A stretch of DNA of 64,000 nucleotides from Paracoccaceae bacterium (GCA_029862205.1 JAOTXT010000014.1:1-64000); one strand, 5' to 3'; shown: positions 1 through 9,203, counted from the stretch's first letter. The notes: generated by a model not told the origin, from the sequence alone. Numbers and translations: made by a program.

Positions 1-322
1 GCACGCCCCTAGCAGGCCGATATGCGAAACAAATCCAGCCAAAAGCCAAACCGCCCGCATATCCCTTCGTTCATAAAAACATGTCAAAGAGCGAGGCGAG
101 CAGGCCCCCGGAGTATTCCCGGGGCCGGATCGCCGAAGAGCGCGCTGTATATGGGTAATCCCCTGCCCACGCAAGCTTCTTTTTCGTCGCCGGACCGGCA
201 CCTTGCTGCGGCAAAATGAACCCCCACCAACGCAGCCATCACAGTGCAGTGAGACCGGCTTTCGGCCCGGCACGCCGTGGGCGACAAGAGACATCGGCAA
301 CAACTCATCCAGAGAGGACACG
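1..322. other. Intergenic stretch at window start, no gene seen
   Basis: No reading frame here looks like a real gene. An imperfect GC-rich hairpin (GGCCCC / GGGGCC arms) lies near 103-126 without a T-run. The last 15 bases contain a purine-rich ribosome-binding site (GAGAGGA near 311-317) for the gene starting at 323. Confidence 0.5.
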
Positions 323-817
323 ATGAACGTTTTCAAGACCACCGCGCTGGTTCTGGCCGCCACGCTTGCAGCTGCTTCGGCAACCGCGGAACCGATCAGC
401 GTCGAGGCGGTCATGACACCGACAGATTCCATAAAGATGGAATTCGCCGACGGCTCGAAGCATTTCGTACTAATGGTGCGCCGAGAGGGGGTCGCAAAGG
501 GCAGTGGGCCTTTCGACGGCGCCAAGGTGGTCGAGCATGGCTGGCACGACATCAATCCGCCGATCGGCGGCGACCCCCAAGGCTATTTGGAGCTAACCGC
601 AGCCAATGGTGATATCGCCTATCTGAAATGGACGGTCCGCGCGGTCTTCCTCAAAGGGGCCGAAAAGCCGAAGCTTTTCGACAACGGCTTCTGGGAACTG
701 GTCTCGGGAACCGGGCAATTCGCGGGCATGGCTGGGGTCGGATCCTTGATCATCAAGCCCGCCTCGAAGACCGAACGCCTGTTCATCCTGGAGGGCGAGA
801 TCGGGCCAAGGCCCTGA
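323..817 (+). CDS. Secreted protein of unknown function, 164 aa
   Basis: The start at 323 is chosen because GAGAGGA lies just upstream and the translation then opens with a clean signal peptide (MNVFKTTALVLAATLAAASA, cleavage after about residue 22 at TAEP). The mature part is about 140 residues, rich in Gly and beta-prone segments, with no cysteine, and ends in a run of hydrophobic strands (GSLIIKPAS, RLFILEGEIG). This suggests a small periplasmic beta-barrel or sandwich, but I do not recognise the family. A longer in-frame reading from 203 lacks a signal peptide at its start and is not preferred. It lies 48 bases upstream of the arginase-like gene on the same strand and may share its transcript. 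Confidence 0.7.
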   Translation: MNVFKTTALVLAATLAAASATAEPISVEAVMTPTDSIKMEFADGSKHFVLMVRREGVAKGSGPFDGAKVVEHGWHDINPPIGGDPQGYLELTAANGDIAYLKWTVRAVFLKGAEKPKLFDNGFWELVSGTGQFAGMAGVGSLIIKPASKTERLFILEGEIGPRP

Positions 818-865
818 TTGCCCGGCTTGATTGTGTGACCGGGCGATCCGTGCGACGGTCGGGCC

Positions 866-1624
866 ATGACCGATCGCTGGCTGCTGACGCCCTATTATTT
901 CGAGCACCCCGAGCAGGTACTGGCCAGCGCCGCGCCAAAGGACGCGGAGGTCAACGATCCGGGCGCGATCGCGGATCGCTCGCCCGGCGAGATGGCGCGG
1001 CTGCACCGGCCGATCGAGGCCTTCGTCCAAAGCGCAGCCGCCGATGGCGCGCGACCCATTTCGCTGGCCGGCGATTGCTGCGCCGCAGTGCCGGTCCTGG
1101 CGGGGCTTTGCGCCGCCGGCGTCGAGCCGACGCTGGTCTGGATCGACGCCCATGGGGATTTCAACACGCCCGAGACCAGCCCGTCGCAGTTCCTGGGCGG
1201 CATGCCACTGGCCATGATGGTGGGCCGCGGTCCGCGATGGATGTGCGAGGCTGTGAGGTTAAAGCCCTTCCCCGAGGAGCGCGTCTGGCTGATCGATGGG
1301 CGCGATCTGGATCCGCTCGAGCGCGGCGCCCTGGACGCGAGCCGGGTCAACCGGGCCGAGGTGAGCGGCATGGGCGCGCTCGGTCTCGCGGGCCCAGTCT
1401 ACGTGCATATCGACTTGGACGTGATCGATGCGAACGAGGCGCCCGGATTCAACTATCCGGTGCCGGGCGGCCCGGGAGTCGAGGAAGTCGCCAGGGGTTG
1501 TGTCGCCCTTACCGCTTCGGCGGATATTCGTGCGATTTCGATCAGCGGCTGGACCGGGGCACGCGATCCGGATGGCGCGACCGGCGCGGCATGCCGCAAG
1601 GTAATCAATGAATTGGTAAGCTAA
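866..1624 (+). CDS. Arginase/ureohydrolase-family protein
   Basis: 252 residues with the ureohydrolase fold signature. DAHGDFN at 94-100 supplies the Asp-His-Asp metal ligands and HIDLDVID at 181-188 supplies the two later Asp ligands. The first canonical motif (GGDHS in arginases and agmatinases) reads AGDCC here (residues 69-72), so the His ligand is replaced by Cys. The protein is also shorter than arginase (about 300). It may hydrolyse a guanidino or formimino compound, but the substrate cannot be read from the sequence. It ends just before a large hairpin repeat and is convergent with the MFS gene. Confidence 0.75.
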   Translation: MTDRWLLTPYYFEHPEQVLASAAPKDAEVNDPGAIADRSPGEMARLHRPIEAFVQSAAADGARPISLAGDCCAAVPVLAGLCAAGVEPTLVWIDAHGDFNTPETSPSQFLGGMPLAMMVGRGPRWMCEAVRLKPFPEERVWLIDGRDLDPLERGALDASRVNRAEVSGMGALGLAGPVYVHIDLDVIDANEAPGFNYPVPGGPGVEEVARGCVALTASADIRAISISGWTGARDPDGATGAACRKVINELVS

Positions 1625-1626
1625 CG

Positions 1627-1717
1627 CCGCCTCCCGCCCCGGCCTCCCCGCCCGACCACCAAATATAATCATTGTGGACAATTGGTGGTTGGGCGGGGAG
1701 GCCGGGGCGGGAGGCGG
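1627..1717. repeat. Large hairpin repeat, copy 1 (36-bp stem, 19-nt loop)
   Basis: Left arm 1627-1662 and right arm 1682-1717 are inverted copies with one mismatch; the loop is 1663-1681. It lies between convergent genes and could act as a two-way terminator. A homologous element is at 10962-11054. Between the copies one base pair of the stem changes on both sides (CCGCCTCCCG/CGGGAGGCGG here, CCGCCACCCG/CGGGTGGCGG there), so pairing is preserved. Confidence 0.9.
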
Positions 1718-1725
1718 AACGGAAA

Positions 1726-2937
1726 CTACCTTCTCCGCTCGAGCAACAGGTAGCCGCTCAGCCCGATCGCGGTCAGGATCATCATGCCGATCAGGATCGG
1801 CATGGCGACGTCATGAGGCAGGAACCCGGCGATCTGGGTCGTGACCGCGGCGGTCATGAACTGGATGAAACCCAGAAGGCCCGAGGCCGCCCCGGCCCGG
1901 TGCGGCGCCGCGCCAACCGCGCCGGCCACTGCGTTCGGCACCGAAAACCCGGCCCCGATCGCATGGAAGAGCGCCGGCACGACCAGATTGAGCGGCCCCG
2001 CGAGGCCGCTCGCCATGCCCCCGACACCGATCACCATGCAAACGATCGAAATCGTGCCCCCGGCAACGATCATCTTGTGGCCGCCGAACCGCCGGGTCAG
2101 GCGGCCGCAGGCGATATTGGCCAGCATGTAGGTCATCGCCATCGGCATGAAATAGAAGCCGTAGACGCTGGGGCGCTGCTGGTAGGCGACCTCCATCACG
2201 TAGGGCGCCGAGCCGACGAAGAACAGGAACGCGGCCAGCGAACAAGCGCCGAAGCAGGCATGGGCCCAGAAGGCCCGGTTGCGGGCGATCTCGCCGAACC
2301 CCGCCAGGATGGCGCGGGGGCTTTCACGCTTCGCCTCGGGCGCGGTTTCGGGCAGCTTGGCGCGCACCAGCACCGCGAGGCCGATCGCCGCAACCGCCAC
2401 GAGGGCGAAGACACCGCGCCAGCCCGCGAAATCGACGATGACGCCCGAGAGGGCCGGCGCGATCATCGGTGCGATCACCATTGCGGCGGTGATCTGACCG
2501 ATCACGCCCGCCGAGCTCTCGCGGCCATAGAGATCCTGGGCGACGGCGCGGGCCAACACCATGCCGGCGACCGCGCCGCCCGCCTGCATTAGCCGGCCCA
2601 GCACCGCCATCCAAAGCTCGGGCGCCAATGCCGCCAGCGCCGAGCCAGCGCCGGCAAGCAGCATTCCCGTCATCATGACCGGACGCCGGCCCAGCCGATC
2701 CGAGACCGGGCCCCAGATCAGAGTCGTGACCGCCATCGCCACCAGTGACAGCGACAGCATCAGCTGCGCTATCTCCGAGCGGACCTCGAAGCCGACGGAG
2801 ATCGCCGGCAGAGCAGGCGACAATGCCTGGAGCGAAAACGGCCCGATCGCCGTGACCGCGGCCAACAGCGCGACCAGCGGTGCCTTTCGTGGCAGCACGC
2901 CGCCACGCGCCGCGCCAACAATTTGGGTTTCAGCCAT
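1726..2937 (-). CDS. Bcr/CflA-type MFS multidrug exporter
   Basis: 403-residue major facilitator protein with about 12 hydrophobic segments. The early LSPALPAI motif and the GPVSDRLGRRPVMM loop after the second helix match the Bcr/CflA (DHA1) drug:H+ antiporter group, inner-membrane exporters of drugs or small metabolites. The C-terminus ends YLLLERRR. It sits between the hairpin repeat downstream and a small membrane protein upstream. The exported substrate is unknown. Confidence 0.88.
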   Translation of the reverse strand: MAETQIVGAARGGVLPRKAPLVALLAAVTAIGPFSLQALSPALPAISVGFEVRSEIAQLMLSLSLVAMAVTTLIWGPVSDRLGRRPVMMTGMLLAGAGSALAALAPELWMAVLGRLMQAGGAVAGMVLARAVAQDLYGRESSAGVIGQITAAMVIAPMIAPALSGVIVDFAGWRGVFALVAVAAIGLAVLVRAKLPETAPEAKRESPRAILAGFGEIARNRAFWAHACFGACSLAAFLFFVGSAPYVMEVAYQQRPSVYGFYFMPMAMTYMLANIACGRLTRRFGGHKMIVAGGTISIVCMVIGVGGMASGLAGPLNLVVPALFHAIGAGFSVPNAVAGAVGAAPHRAGAASGLLGFIQFMTAAVTTQIAGFLPHDVAMPILIGMMILTAIGLSGYLLLERRR

Positions 2938-2958
2938 GGCCCCTTGGCCGCTCCCGCC

Positions 2959-3330
2959 TCAGCGCTCGCGGGCCAAGGCGCCGCTCAGGCCCAACAGACC
3001 AGCGGCCAGACACATGGCGATTGGAAACATCGTGAAGACATTGAAGCCAAAGCCCCAGAACATGCCGACGGCCGAAAGCAGCATCAGGATCGCACCCAAC
3101 AGCGGCCTGCCTGGCGACATCGCGCCGCCGGCAATCCCGAGGATCGGCCCGAACAGGCTGACGAACCGGGTACGGTCCGCGTTCTCGCCCGTGCCCAGGG
3201 TCTCGTCGGTCAAGCCATTGGTGGTCTCCGAGAACCAGCTGCCGATCTCGGCGAAGCCGTAGCCGAAAAAGCCGACGACCATGCCGACGACCCCGCCGAT
3301 GATCCCCAACACCATGGCTGCGTTCTTCAT
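2959..3330 (-). CDS. Small membrane protein, function unknown
   Basis: 123 residues. An N-terminal hydrophobic segment with a Gly-rich pattern (IIGGVVGMVVGFFGYG) is followed by a polar loop (about 30-55) and two or three further hydrophobic segments, giving about four membrane spans. The layout resembles DUF4064-type proteins, but I cannot assign it firmly. It lies just upstream of the exporter on the same strand (21 bases apart), so the two may be cotranscribed. Confidence 0.7.
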   Translation of the reverse strand: MKNAAMVLGIIGGVVGMVVGFFGYGFAEIGSWFSETTNGLTDETLGTGENADRTRFVSLFGPILGIAGGAMSPGRPLLGAILMLLSAVGMFWGFGFNVFTMFPIAMCLAAGLLGLSGALARER

Positions 3331-3449
3331 TGCACCGATGCTCCCCGCTACCGTTTCCGGGCATTCGTTCCGGCCCGCGCGAGCATCACCATAAGGGGCG
3401 GGTTGATCAATGGAAAAGAGATGGGGGCGCTATTCCCCATTGCCCGGCA

Positions 3450-3830
3450 TCAGCGGGCATAAAGCAGATATCTTTCGGCTTTCTTGCCCGGTTCGGGCCC
3501 GAAGCGGTTGCGCCGCGGCAGGCTTGGGCGCGCCAGCCAAGCCAGTAGGAAGAGCTGGCCGAGGACCGGGACAAGCAGGGCCAGGGCCCAGCCGCTGACT
3601 CCGATATCGTGAAGCCGGCGCACAGTCACGGCCAGAGCCGGTGGCGTGAGCACGGCGGCGAAGACCAGCACCGTTATCGCGACCTCGACGGAAACCAGCA
3701 GGGCCGCGGCGCCCAGGGCGAAAATGCCAATATAAAGCGCCGCGAACCACCAGAACTCGCGGCTCCCCGCGCGGCCGGTGACGGCCCAGTAGCGTGCCAG
3801 GCATCTGAGAACCGCTTCGTCGAAGCCCAC
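3450..3830 (-). CDS. DUF805-family inner-membrane protein
   Basis: 126 residues. An N-terminal aromatic and Arg-rich motif (GRAGSREFWWFAALY) leads into two hydrophobic hairpins, with VRRLHDIGVSGW (about 67-78) between them. That RRLHDIG.SGW pattern is the hallmark of DUF805 (YhaH/YhaI-like) proteins. They are small inner-membrane proteins of unknown role. Confidence 0.85.
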   Translation of the reverse strand: MGFDEAVLRCLARYWAVTGRAGSREFWWFAALYIGIFALGAAALLVSVEVAITVLVFAAVLTPPALAVTVRRLHDIGVSGWALALLVPVLGQLFLLAWLARPSLPRRNRFGPEPGKKAERYLLYAR

Positions 3831-4024
3831 CGGACCCTCCTGCTATCCCCGCATTGGTTCTGATCGGAAGGTCTAAAATTATCGTAAATTGAAAATTAAG
3901 CAGGGACATTCAGGTCTCGAACGCACGAAGATACGTCCTGGGAATCAGTGATCACTGTGCCTGGGCCGGGTTGAATCGAGACGGCAACCGCCTAGGGTTA
4001 TCAAAGCGAACTTGGGAGGACGTC

Positions 4025-4894
4025 TTGCGCCGACTCGCCGGCATCTTCGCGCTGTTCCTGCTTGCGGGATGCGGCGCCGTGATCTCGGAAGGCCCGGGCC
4101 TGATCCTGGACCGCGAGGGCGTTGTTGCGAGCGAAGAAGCCCTGGCCGCGCGTCTCGCGGCGGCCGATGTCGTTGTTTTGGGCGAGGTCCACGACAATCC
4201 GGTCCACCATGCCCGGCAGGCGCGGGTGGTGCGTGCCCTCGGGCCCGCCGGCGTGGCGTTAGAGATGGTGCCCGAGGCGAGCGAGGAGGGCGTCCAAGCA
4301 TTTCTGGCCGAGGGCGGTGCCGCGGGCGAGATTGGCCCGGCGATCGGGTGGGAGCGTATGGGCTGGCCAGAATGGGAGCTCTACGCCCCGATCTTCGAGG
4401 CGGCACCGGGCGCATATATTGCCGGGGGCGGCGTGCCGCGCCGCCAGATACGCAAGGCGCTGCGCGCCGGGGCCGCGACCGCTTATGGGCCGGGCGCCAG
4501 TGAAATAGGCCTGACCCGTCCTCTCGACCCCCAGACCCGGGCGGAAGTCGAGGACGAGATGATCGCTTCGCATTGCAATGCCCTGCCCCGGGAGGTTGCG
4601 ACCGGCATGGTCGAGGCCCAGCGTCTGCGCGATGCGCGTTTCGCCCGGGCCGTATTAAGGGCCCGCGAGAAAGGTGGCGGCCGGGTAGTTCTGATCACCG
4701 GAAACGGACATGCGCGCACCGACCGGGGGGTGCCGGTCTATCTGCGCGCGCTCGCGCCTGACCTGACGATTGTCTCGGTTGGAATGATCGAGTTCGCCGA
4801 TCAGGACCCGTCCCGCTTGACCGGCCTTCCCTACGACTTCGTCTGGGTCTCTCGTCCGCACAACCGCGCTGATCCTTGCGAGGGGTTCGGTTAG
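4025..4894 (+). CDS. ChaN-family lipoprotein
   Basis: The start is placed at the TTG at 4025, because GGAGG at 4015-4019 is well spaced and the translation then opens with a lipoprotein signal whose lipobox is LLAGC (Cys16), giving 289 residues. The body has the ChaN/EreA-like fold signatures: VVVLGEVHDNPVHH near the start and ITGNGHARTDRG near the end. ChaN-like proteins are surface or periplasmic and bind heme iron through the Glu/His-rich motif. The last four bases overlap the convergent tusA gene. An upstream ATG at 3971 would put 18 polar residues before the signal and is not preferred. Confidence 0.85.
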   Translation: MRRLAGIFALFLLAGCGAVISEGPGLILDREGVVASEEALAARLAAADVVVLGEVHDNPVHHARQARVVRALGPAGVALEMVPEASEEGVQAFLAEGGAAGEIGPAIGWERMGWPEWELYAPIFEAAPGAYIAGGGVPRRQIRKALRAGAATAYGPGASEIGLTRPLDPQTRAEVEDEMIASHCNALPREVATGMVEAQRLRDARFARAVLRAREKGGGRVVLITGNGHARTDRGVPVYLRALAPDLTIVSVGMIEFADQDPSRLTGLPYDFVWVSRPHNRADPCEGFG

Positions 4895-5148
4895 GCACCC
4901 TTCCGGATCAGGAATTCTAGAATACCGGCTTCTCCCGCACGCATATCGACCAGCTCATGGCCCTGTTCGGCGCAGAAATGCGGAAAATCGACCCGGGCCA
5001 TCGGATCGTCGGCCAATACTTTCAAAACCGACCCAGCCTCCAGCGGCATCAGCCTCTTGCGCGCCTTGAGGACCGGCAGCGGGCACAAAAGACCGGTCGT
5101 ATCGATCTCGGCATCGGCATCGGTTCGCGGGGCGTCGGACATCGCCAA
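4891..5148 (-). CDS. tusA: TusA-family sulfurtransferase
   Basis: 85 residues matching the TusA/SirA fold. The conserved CPxP motif is LLCPLPVLKARK with catalytic Cys22, followed by GSVLKVLADDP and the C-terminal strand GILEFLIRKG. TusA proteins relay persulfide sulfur, in tRNA thiolation or in sulfur oxidation. Here the gene lies divergently 100 bases from a soxX-ccdA pair, which favours a sulfur-oxidation or redox role. Met3 is an alternative start. Confidence 0.9.
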   Translation of the reverse strand: MAMSDAPRTDADAEIDTTGLLCPLPVLKARKRLMPLEAGSVLKVLADDPMARVDFPHFCAEQGHELVDMRAGEAGILEFLIRKGA

Positions 5149-5248
5149 GCCCTAGCGCCGGGGCCCACGCGCCGCAAGGGCCTTGCCGGCCACCGGGCGG
5201 AACGATAGCGTGCGCCCGGCTTTTCAAGGCGTAGCGGAGGGTTCTGAG

Positions 5249-5722
5249 ATGCGCCGGGTGACCGCCGCGCTGCTGACCGTGGCCGCCGGGCTCGGGCTCT
5301 CGCACGAGGCCGGCGCGGCCGAGCCAATTGTTACCTACCGGATCACCAATGCCGAGGAGATCCCAGAGAGCCTGACAGGCGCACCGGGCGATCCGGCGCG
5401 CGGCGCCGAACTCTACGAAGACGAGCCACGGGCGGGCTGTGCCGCCTGCCACGGGATGCCCGGGGCGGCCACGGGTGACGACGATCCAAAGCTTGAGGCG
5501 GCGCCGGATCTCTCGGCCATCGGCGGCCGGTTGAGCCCCGGCGCGATCCGGCTTTGGATCGTGGCCCCGCAGGTATTGGACCCGGAAACCGCGATGCCGG
5601 CCTATTACGCGCCGGGCCAACGCCTAGGCGCCGACGATCCGCTTTATGGTGGCCCGGCGCTGACAGCCGCCGAAATCGAGGATTTGGTGGCATATCTGGC
5701 GGGGCTCGGCGGCCCGGATTGA
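5249..5722 (+). CDS. soxX: SoxX-like mono-heme cytochrome c
   Basis: The start at 5249 has GGAGG 8 bases upstream and gives a signal peptide ending near AGAAEP, for 157 residues in all. A single heme site CAACH (Cys64, Cys67, His68) and a Met in AMPAYY (Met116) supply the c-type heme attachment and likely axial ligand. The blocks IPESLTGAPGDPARG before the heme and GGPALTAAEIEDLVAYL at the end match SoxX of the thiosulfate-oxidising Sox complex. The usual partners soxA, soxY, soxZ, soxB and soxCD are absent from this window. The next gene is a CcdA/SoxV-type protein. Confidence 0.8.
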   Translation: MRRVTAALLTVAAGLGLSHEAGAAEPIVTYRITNAEEIPESLTGAPGDPARGAELYEDEPRAGCAACHGMPGAATGDDDPKLEAAPDLSAIGGRLSPGAIRLWIVAPQVLDPETAMPAYYAPGQRLGADDPLYGGPALTAAEIEDLVAYLAGLGGPD

Positions 5723-5810
5723 CGGATATGTGACGCGACCGGCCCACGCTCGGCCTTTCCCAATTGCGCAAGACCGCCTATCTGGGGCGGGAGAGCCACA
5801 GGAGTAGGGG

Positions 5811-6548
5811 ATGGAGATTGGCATACTGACCGCCTTCGCGGGCGGGATCATCAGTTTCCTCAGCCCCTGCGTGCTGCCATTGGCACCGCCCTATCTGGCA
5901 TATCTGGGTGGCACCACGCTCGACCAGGTTTCCGGCGAGGAAGCGGAGGTCGATCCAAGGCTCGCGCGGCGTGTCTTCGTCTCGGCCTGTTTCTTTGTGT
6001 TGGGGCTGGGCACGGTCTTCGTCGCGCTTGGGATGACCGCCTCGGCGATCGGCCAGTTTCTGTTGCAGCACAAGGTGCTGCTGGCACAGATCTCCGGCGG
6101 CCTCATCGTGCTGCTGGGGCTGCATTTCCTGCATATCCTGCGCATTCCGATCCTGAACCGCGAGGCGCGGTTCGAGGGGCCGGCGCAGGCCGGCAATTTC
6201 GGCATCAGCTATCTGATTGGCATCGCCTTCGCCTTTGGCTGGACCCCCTGCATCGGCCCGATCCTGGGGGCGATCCTGGCGCTGGCGGCCCAGGAGGAGA
6301 CGATCGCATCGGGCGCCACGCTGCTGGCGGTTTACGCACTGGGGCTGGGGGTGCCGTTCCTGGTGGCGGCGGCCTTCATCGGGCCGTTTCTGAGGTGGGC
6401 CAAGGCCTTCCGCCGCCATATGGGCCTGGTCGAGAAGGCCATGGGACTGTTGCTGGTGGTAGTCGGCACCATGATGATCACGGGCGAATTCGAACGCTTG
6501 GCCTGGTGGATGCTCGAGACCTTTCCGATTCTTGGAACGATCGGCTAG
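5811..6548 (+). CDS. ccdA: CcdA/SoxV-type cytochrome c biogenesis thiol transporter
   Basis: 245 residues with about six membrane helices. The two redox cysteines sit in the usual motifs: FLSPCVLPLAPPYL (Cys20) in helix 1 and GWTPCIGPILG (Cys147) in helix 4. CcdA proteins carry reducing equivalents from cytoplasmic thioredoxin across the inner membrane to cytochrome c maturation proteins; the SoxV variant serves Sox proteins. Its position right after soxX fits both. The last four bases overlap the convergent flavin reductase gene. Confidence 0.9.
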   Translation: MEIGILTAFAGGIISFLSPCVLPLAPPYLAYLGGTTLDQVSGEEAEVDPRLARRVFVSACFFVLGLGTVFVALGMTASAIGQFLLQHKVLLAQISGGLIVLLGLHFLHILRIPILNREARFEGPAQAGNFGISYLIGIAFAFGWTPCIGPILGAILALAAQEETIASGATLLAVYALGLGVPFLVAAAFIGPFLRWAKAFRRHMGLVEKAMGLLLVVVGTMMITGEFERLAWWMLETFPILGTIG

Positions 6549-7072
6549 ATCGCCGCCCTCAGCGCCGCCATCTGCCTCTCCAGCCCCTCGATCAGCATCT
6601 CGTCCGTCAACCGGCCGTCGTCGCCGAACCGGCTGCTTGCGTTTCCCACATTGACCTCCGCGCCGATCACCAGGTTGGGTTTGAAGGGCAGCAGCATCAG
6701 GTAGAAGGCCGCCATCGCCCGTTGCCCGCCTGCATAGCCGGCCGACGCCGACAGCACCGCCACCGGCTTGGCCGTGAGCGCCATGGGCGGGATGCGGCTG
6801 ATCCAGTCCAGCGCGTTCTTGATCACGCCCGAGGGGTTCTTGTTGTATTCGGGCGTCGACATGACCACCGCATCCGCGGCCCGGATCTGGTCGCAGAGCC
6901 GGGTCACCTCGTCGGGCATCCCCTCCGCCTCCAGGTCGCCGTCATAGAGCGGCAGGCGCAGGTCGGCGAATGTAAATTCGTCCGGATCGAAGACCCGCGC
7001 CGCCTCGCGCACCAGCATCGAGTTGAAGCTGCCCGCGCGCAGCGAGCCGGAGATGCCCAGCAACTTTGCCAT
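6545..7072 (-). CDS. NADPH-dependent FMN reductase
   Basis: 175 residues with the flavodoxin-like fold: the FMN phosphate loop LGISGSLRAGSFN at the N-terminus and TPEYNKNPSGVIKNALDW in the middle, as in ChrR/AzoR-type quinone and chromate reductases. It probably reduces quinones or other acceptors with two electrons. It follows lpd on the same strand with a 15-base gap and may be the last gene of the TCA block transcript. Confidence 0.88.
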   Translation of the reverse strand: MAKLLGISGSLRAGSFNSMLVREAARVFDPDEFTFADLRLPLYDGDLEAEGMPDEVTRLCDQIRAADAVVMSTPEYNKNPSGVIKNALDWISRIPPMALTAKPVAVLSASAGYAGGQRAMAAFYLMLLPFKPNLVIGAEVNVGNASSRFGDDGRLTDEMLIEGLERQMAALRAAI

Positions 7073-7087
7073 CGTCCCGCTCCCCGA

Positions 7088-8497
7088 TCAGGCGTGGATC
7101 GCGCCGTCGCCGCAGGCCAGCGCCGCCTCGCGCATCGCCTCCGAGAAGGTCGGGTGCGCATGGCAGGTCATCGCCAGGTCCTCGGCCGAGGCGCCGAATT
7201 CCATCGCCACGCAGACCTCGTGGATCAGGTCGCCCGCCGCCGGGCCGATCACGTGGCAGCCGAGGATCCGGTCGGTTTCGGCATCCGCCAGCAGCTTGAC
7301 GAAGCCCTCGGAGGCGAAGTTCGCCTTGGCGCGGCCATTGGCCATGAACGGGAACTTGCCGATTTTGTATTTGCGGCCCGCCTCCTTCAGCTCATCCTCG
7401 GTTTGGCCGACCGACGCGACCTCGGGGGCCGTGTAGATCACGCCGGGGATCACCCCGTAATTCACATGACCATGCTGCCCGGCGATCTCGTTGGCGACCG
7501 CCATGCCCTCGTCCTCCGCCTTGTGCGCCAGCATCGGCCCGGCGATCACGTCGCCGATCGCCCAGATGCCGGCCACGTTGGTGCGCCAATGGTCATCAGT
7601 CTTGACCATGCCCTTCTCGGTCTCGACGCCCACCGCGTCCAGCCCTAGGCCCTCGGTGTAGGGCCGCCGCCCGGTCGCCAGCAGCACCACATCGGCGTCC
7701 ATCTCGTGGTCCTTCTCATCCTTCCGGGTCTGGTAGTGGACCTTTAGCTTGGTCTTCAGCTTCTCGACCTTCTGCACCGCGGCACCCATGACGAAGTCGA
7801 TCCCCTGTTTCTTGAGGATGCGCTGGAAGTGCTTCTGCACCTCGCCGTCCTGGCCGGGCGTGATGACATCCAGGAACTCGATCACGCTCACCTCCGCCCC
7901 CAGCCGCGCCCAGACGGAGCCAAGTTCGAGCCCAATGACGCCCGCGCCGATCACAACCAGCTTTTTCGGCACCGATTTCAGCTCGAGCGCGCCGGTCGAG
8001 GTGACGACCCGTTCCTCGTCCACCTCGACGCCTGGCAGCGAGGCGGGCTCGGACCCGGTCGCGATCACGATGTTCTTGGTCTTCAGGGTCTGGTCGCCGA
8101 CCTTGACCTCGGTGGCGGAGGCGATCTCGCCCCAGCCCTTCACGTAATCGACCTTGTTCTTCTTGAACAGGAACTCGATGCCTTGGGTGTTCGCCGTGAT
8201 CACCCCGTCCTTGTATTCCAGCATCTTGGGTACATCGACCGAGACCTCCTTGGCCGTGATGCCCATCTTGGCAAAGTTGCCCTCGGCTTCGTGGACTAAT
8301 TCCGAGGCGTGCAGCAGCGCCTTCGACGGGATGCAACCGACATTCAGGCAGGTGCCTCCCAGCGCGCCCCGTCCCTCGACGCATGCGACCTTGAGGCCCA
8401 GCTGGCCGCACCGGATCGCGCAGACATACCCGCCCGGACCGCCGCCGATCACCACCACGTCATATTCGGTCCCGTTGCCGGCGCCATCCTCGGCCAT
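7088..8497 (-). CDS. lpd: Dihydrolipoyl dehydrogenase (E3)
   Basis: 469 residues. The FAD-binding GGGPGG motif (18-23) precedes the redox-active disulfide [13 protein letters not shown] (Cys50, Cys55). An NAD-binding [15 protein letters not shown] motif lies mid-protein, and the C-terminal [13 protein letters not shown] carries the catalytic His-Glu pair. E3 reoxidises dihydrolipoamide of the 2-oxoglutarate dehydrogenase E2, encoded two genes upstream. It belongs to the sucC-sucD-odhA-odhB-lpd block, from which it is separated by two unrelated small genes. Confidence 0.96.
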   Translation of the reverse strand: MAEDGAGNGTEYDVVVIGGGPGGYVCAIRCGQLGLKVACVEGRGALGGTCLNVGCIPSKALLHASELVHEAEGNFAKMGITAKEVSVDVPKMLEYKDGVITANTQGIEFLFKKNKVDYVKGWGEIASATEVKVGDQTLKTKNIVIATGSEPASLPGVEVDEERVVTSTGALELKSVPKKLVVIGAGVIGLELGSVWARLGAEVSVIEFLDVITPGQDGEVQKHFQRILKKQGIDFVMGAAVQKVEKLKTKLKVHYQTRKDEKDHEMDADVVLLATGRRPYTEGLGLDAVGVETEKGMVKTDDHWRTNVAGIWAIGDVIAGPMLAHKAEDEGMAVANEIAGQHGHVNYGVIPGVIYTAPEVASVGQTEDELKEAGRKYKIGKFPFMANGRAKANFASEGFVKLLADAETDRILGCHVIGPAAGDLIHEVCVAMEFGASAEDLAMTCHAHPTFSEAMREAALACGDGAIHA

Positions 8498-8542
8498 GGG
8501 GCATTTCCTCCATACAAATCCGTGCGATCTCCGACCCCTTAC

Positions 8543-9175
8543 CTAGCTCGGCGAGGGAGAATTCTCCACACCCAGAATTTTGCCCTGGGCCATCGCGTTC
8601 GAAATGAATTGCAGGTCCTCGATCGAGGGCGAGACGATGGCGTGCAGCTCGGCATCCGAATAGCCCATTTTGCGCATCCGGTCGGCCTTCAGCCTCAGAT
8701 TGGCCGCATACATCGCCTCGATATCGGTGAAGCGCCCCTGGCTGTCATCGCCGATGAAGGGGCTGTCGCCGCGCAGCGACAAGGCGTGGCGCAGCGCGTC
8801 GCGGATTGTGTCGACAATGCTGGCAATGCCCGAGAAGACGACCTCGCCTGGCTCATCCGTCTCGGCATCGTAAGCGGCGCGGATGATCCTGAGGTCGGTC
8901 ACGCCGAAATCCCGCACGAATTCCTCCGACCGCTCATAACTCTCGTTGAACTGGGGGCTCATCAGGGGCGCGGCCAGCCAGTCGAAGGCGGCGAGGTATT
9001 TCAGGATCACCGGACTGAACCGGTCGCCGAAGAGGTTCGGACCGCCGGAGCTGGCCAAATAGAAGAGCTGCTCGAACCGGTAGAACCGCACCACCAGATG
9101 GCAAAGCCGTGCCAGATCCATCGGCATCCAATGGCCGCCGATGGCGAGGGTGAGGCGTTTGCGGTCGGGGTTCAC
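8543..9175 (-). CDS. Hypothetical protein, 210 aa
   Basis: A soluble, mostly helical protein with no signal peptide. Recognisable stretches are an aromatic-rich N-terminus (RLCHLVVRFYRFEQLFYL), an acidic middle (AYDAETDEPGEVVF) and a C-terminal helical part. I do not recognise the family. It sits between the nuclease-like gene and lpd, on the same strand as both and inside the TCA block. Confidence 0.6.
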   Translation of the reverse strand: MNPDRKRLTLAIGGHWMPMDLARLCHLVVRFYRFEQLFYLASSGGPNLFGDRFSPVILKYLAAFDWLAAPLMSPQFNESYERSEEFVRDFGVTDLRIIRAAYDAETDEPGEVVFSGIASIVDTIRDALRHALSLRGDSPFIGDDSQGRFTDIEAMYAANLRLKADRMRKMGYSDAELHAIVSPSIEDLQFISNAMAQGKILGVENSPSPS

Positions 9176-9203
9176 AGGAGTCGGCCTTCGCTTACAAAGA
9201 AAC

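Noticed and set aside
103-126. GC-rich hairpin near the window start as a terminator
   Set aside because: The stem has a mismatch and no T-run follows on either strand.
628-1611. Open frame of 327 codons over the first two genes
   Set aside because: Arg/Gly-rich shadow in another frame; the signal-peptide protein and the arginase-like gene explain this DNA.
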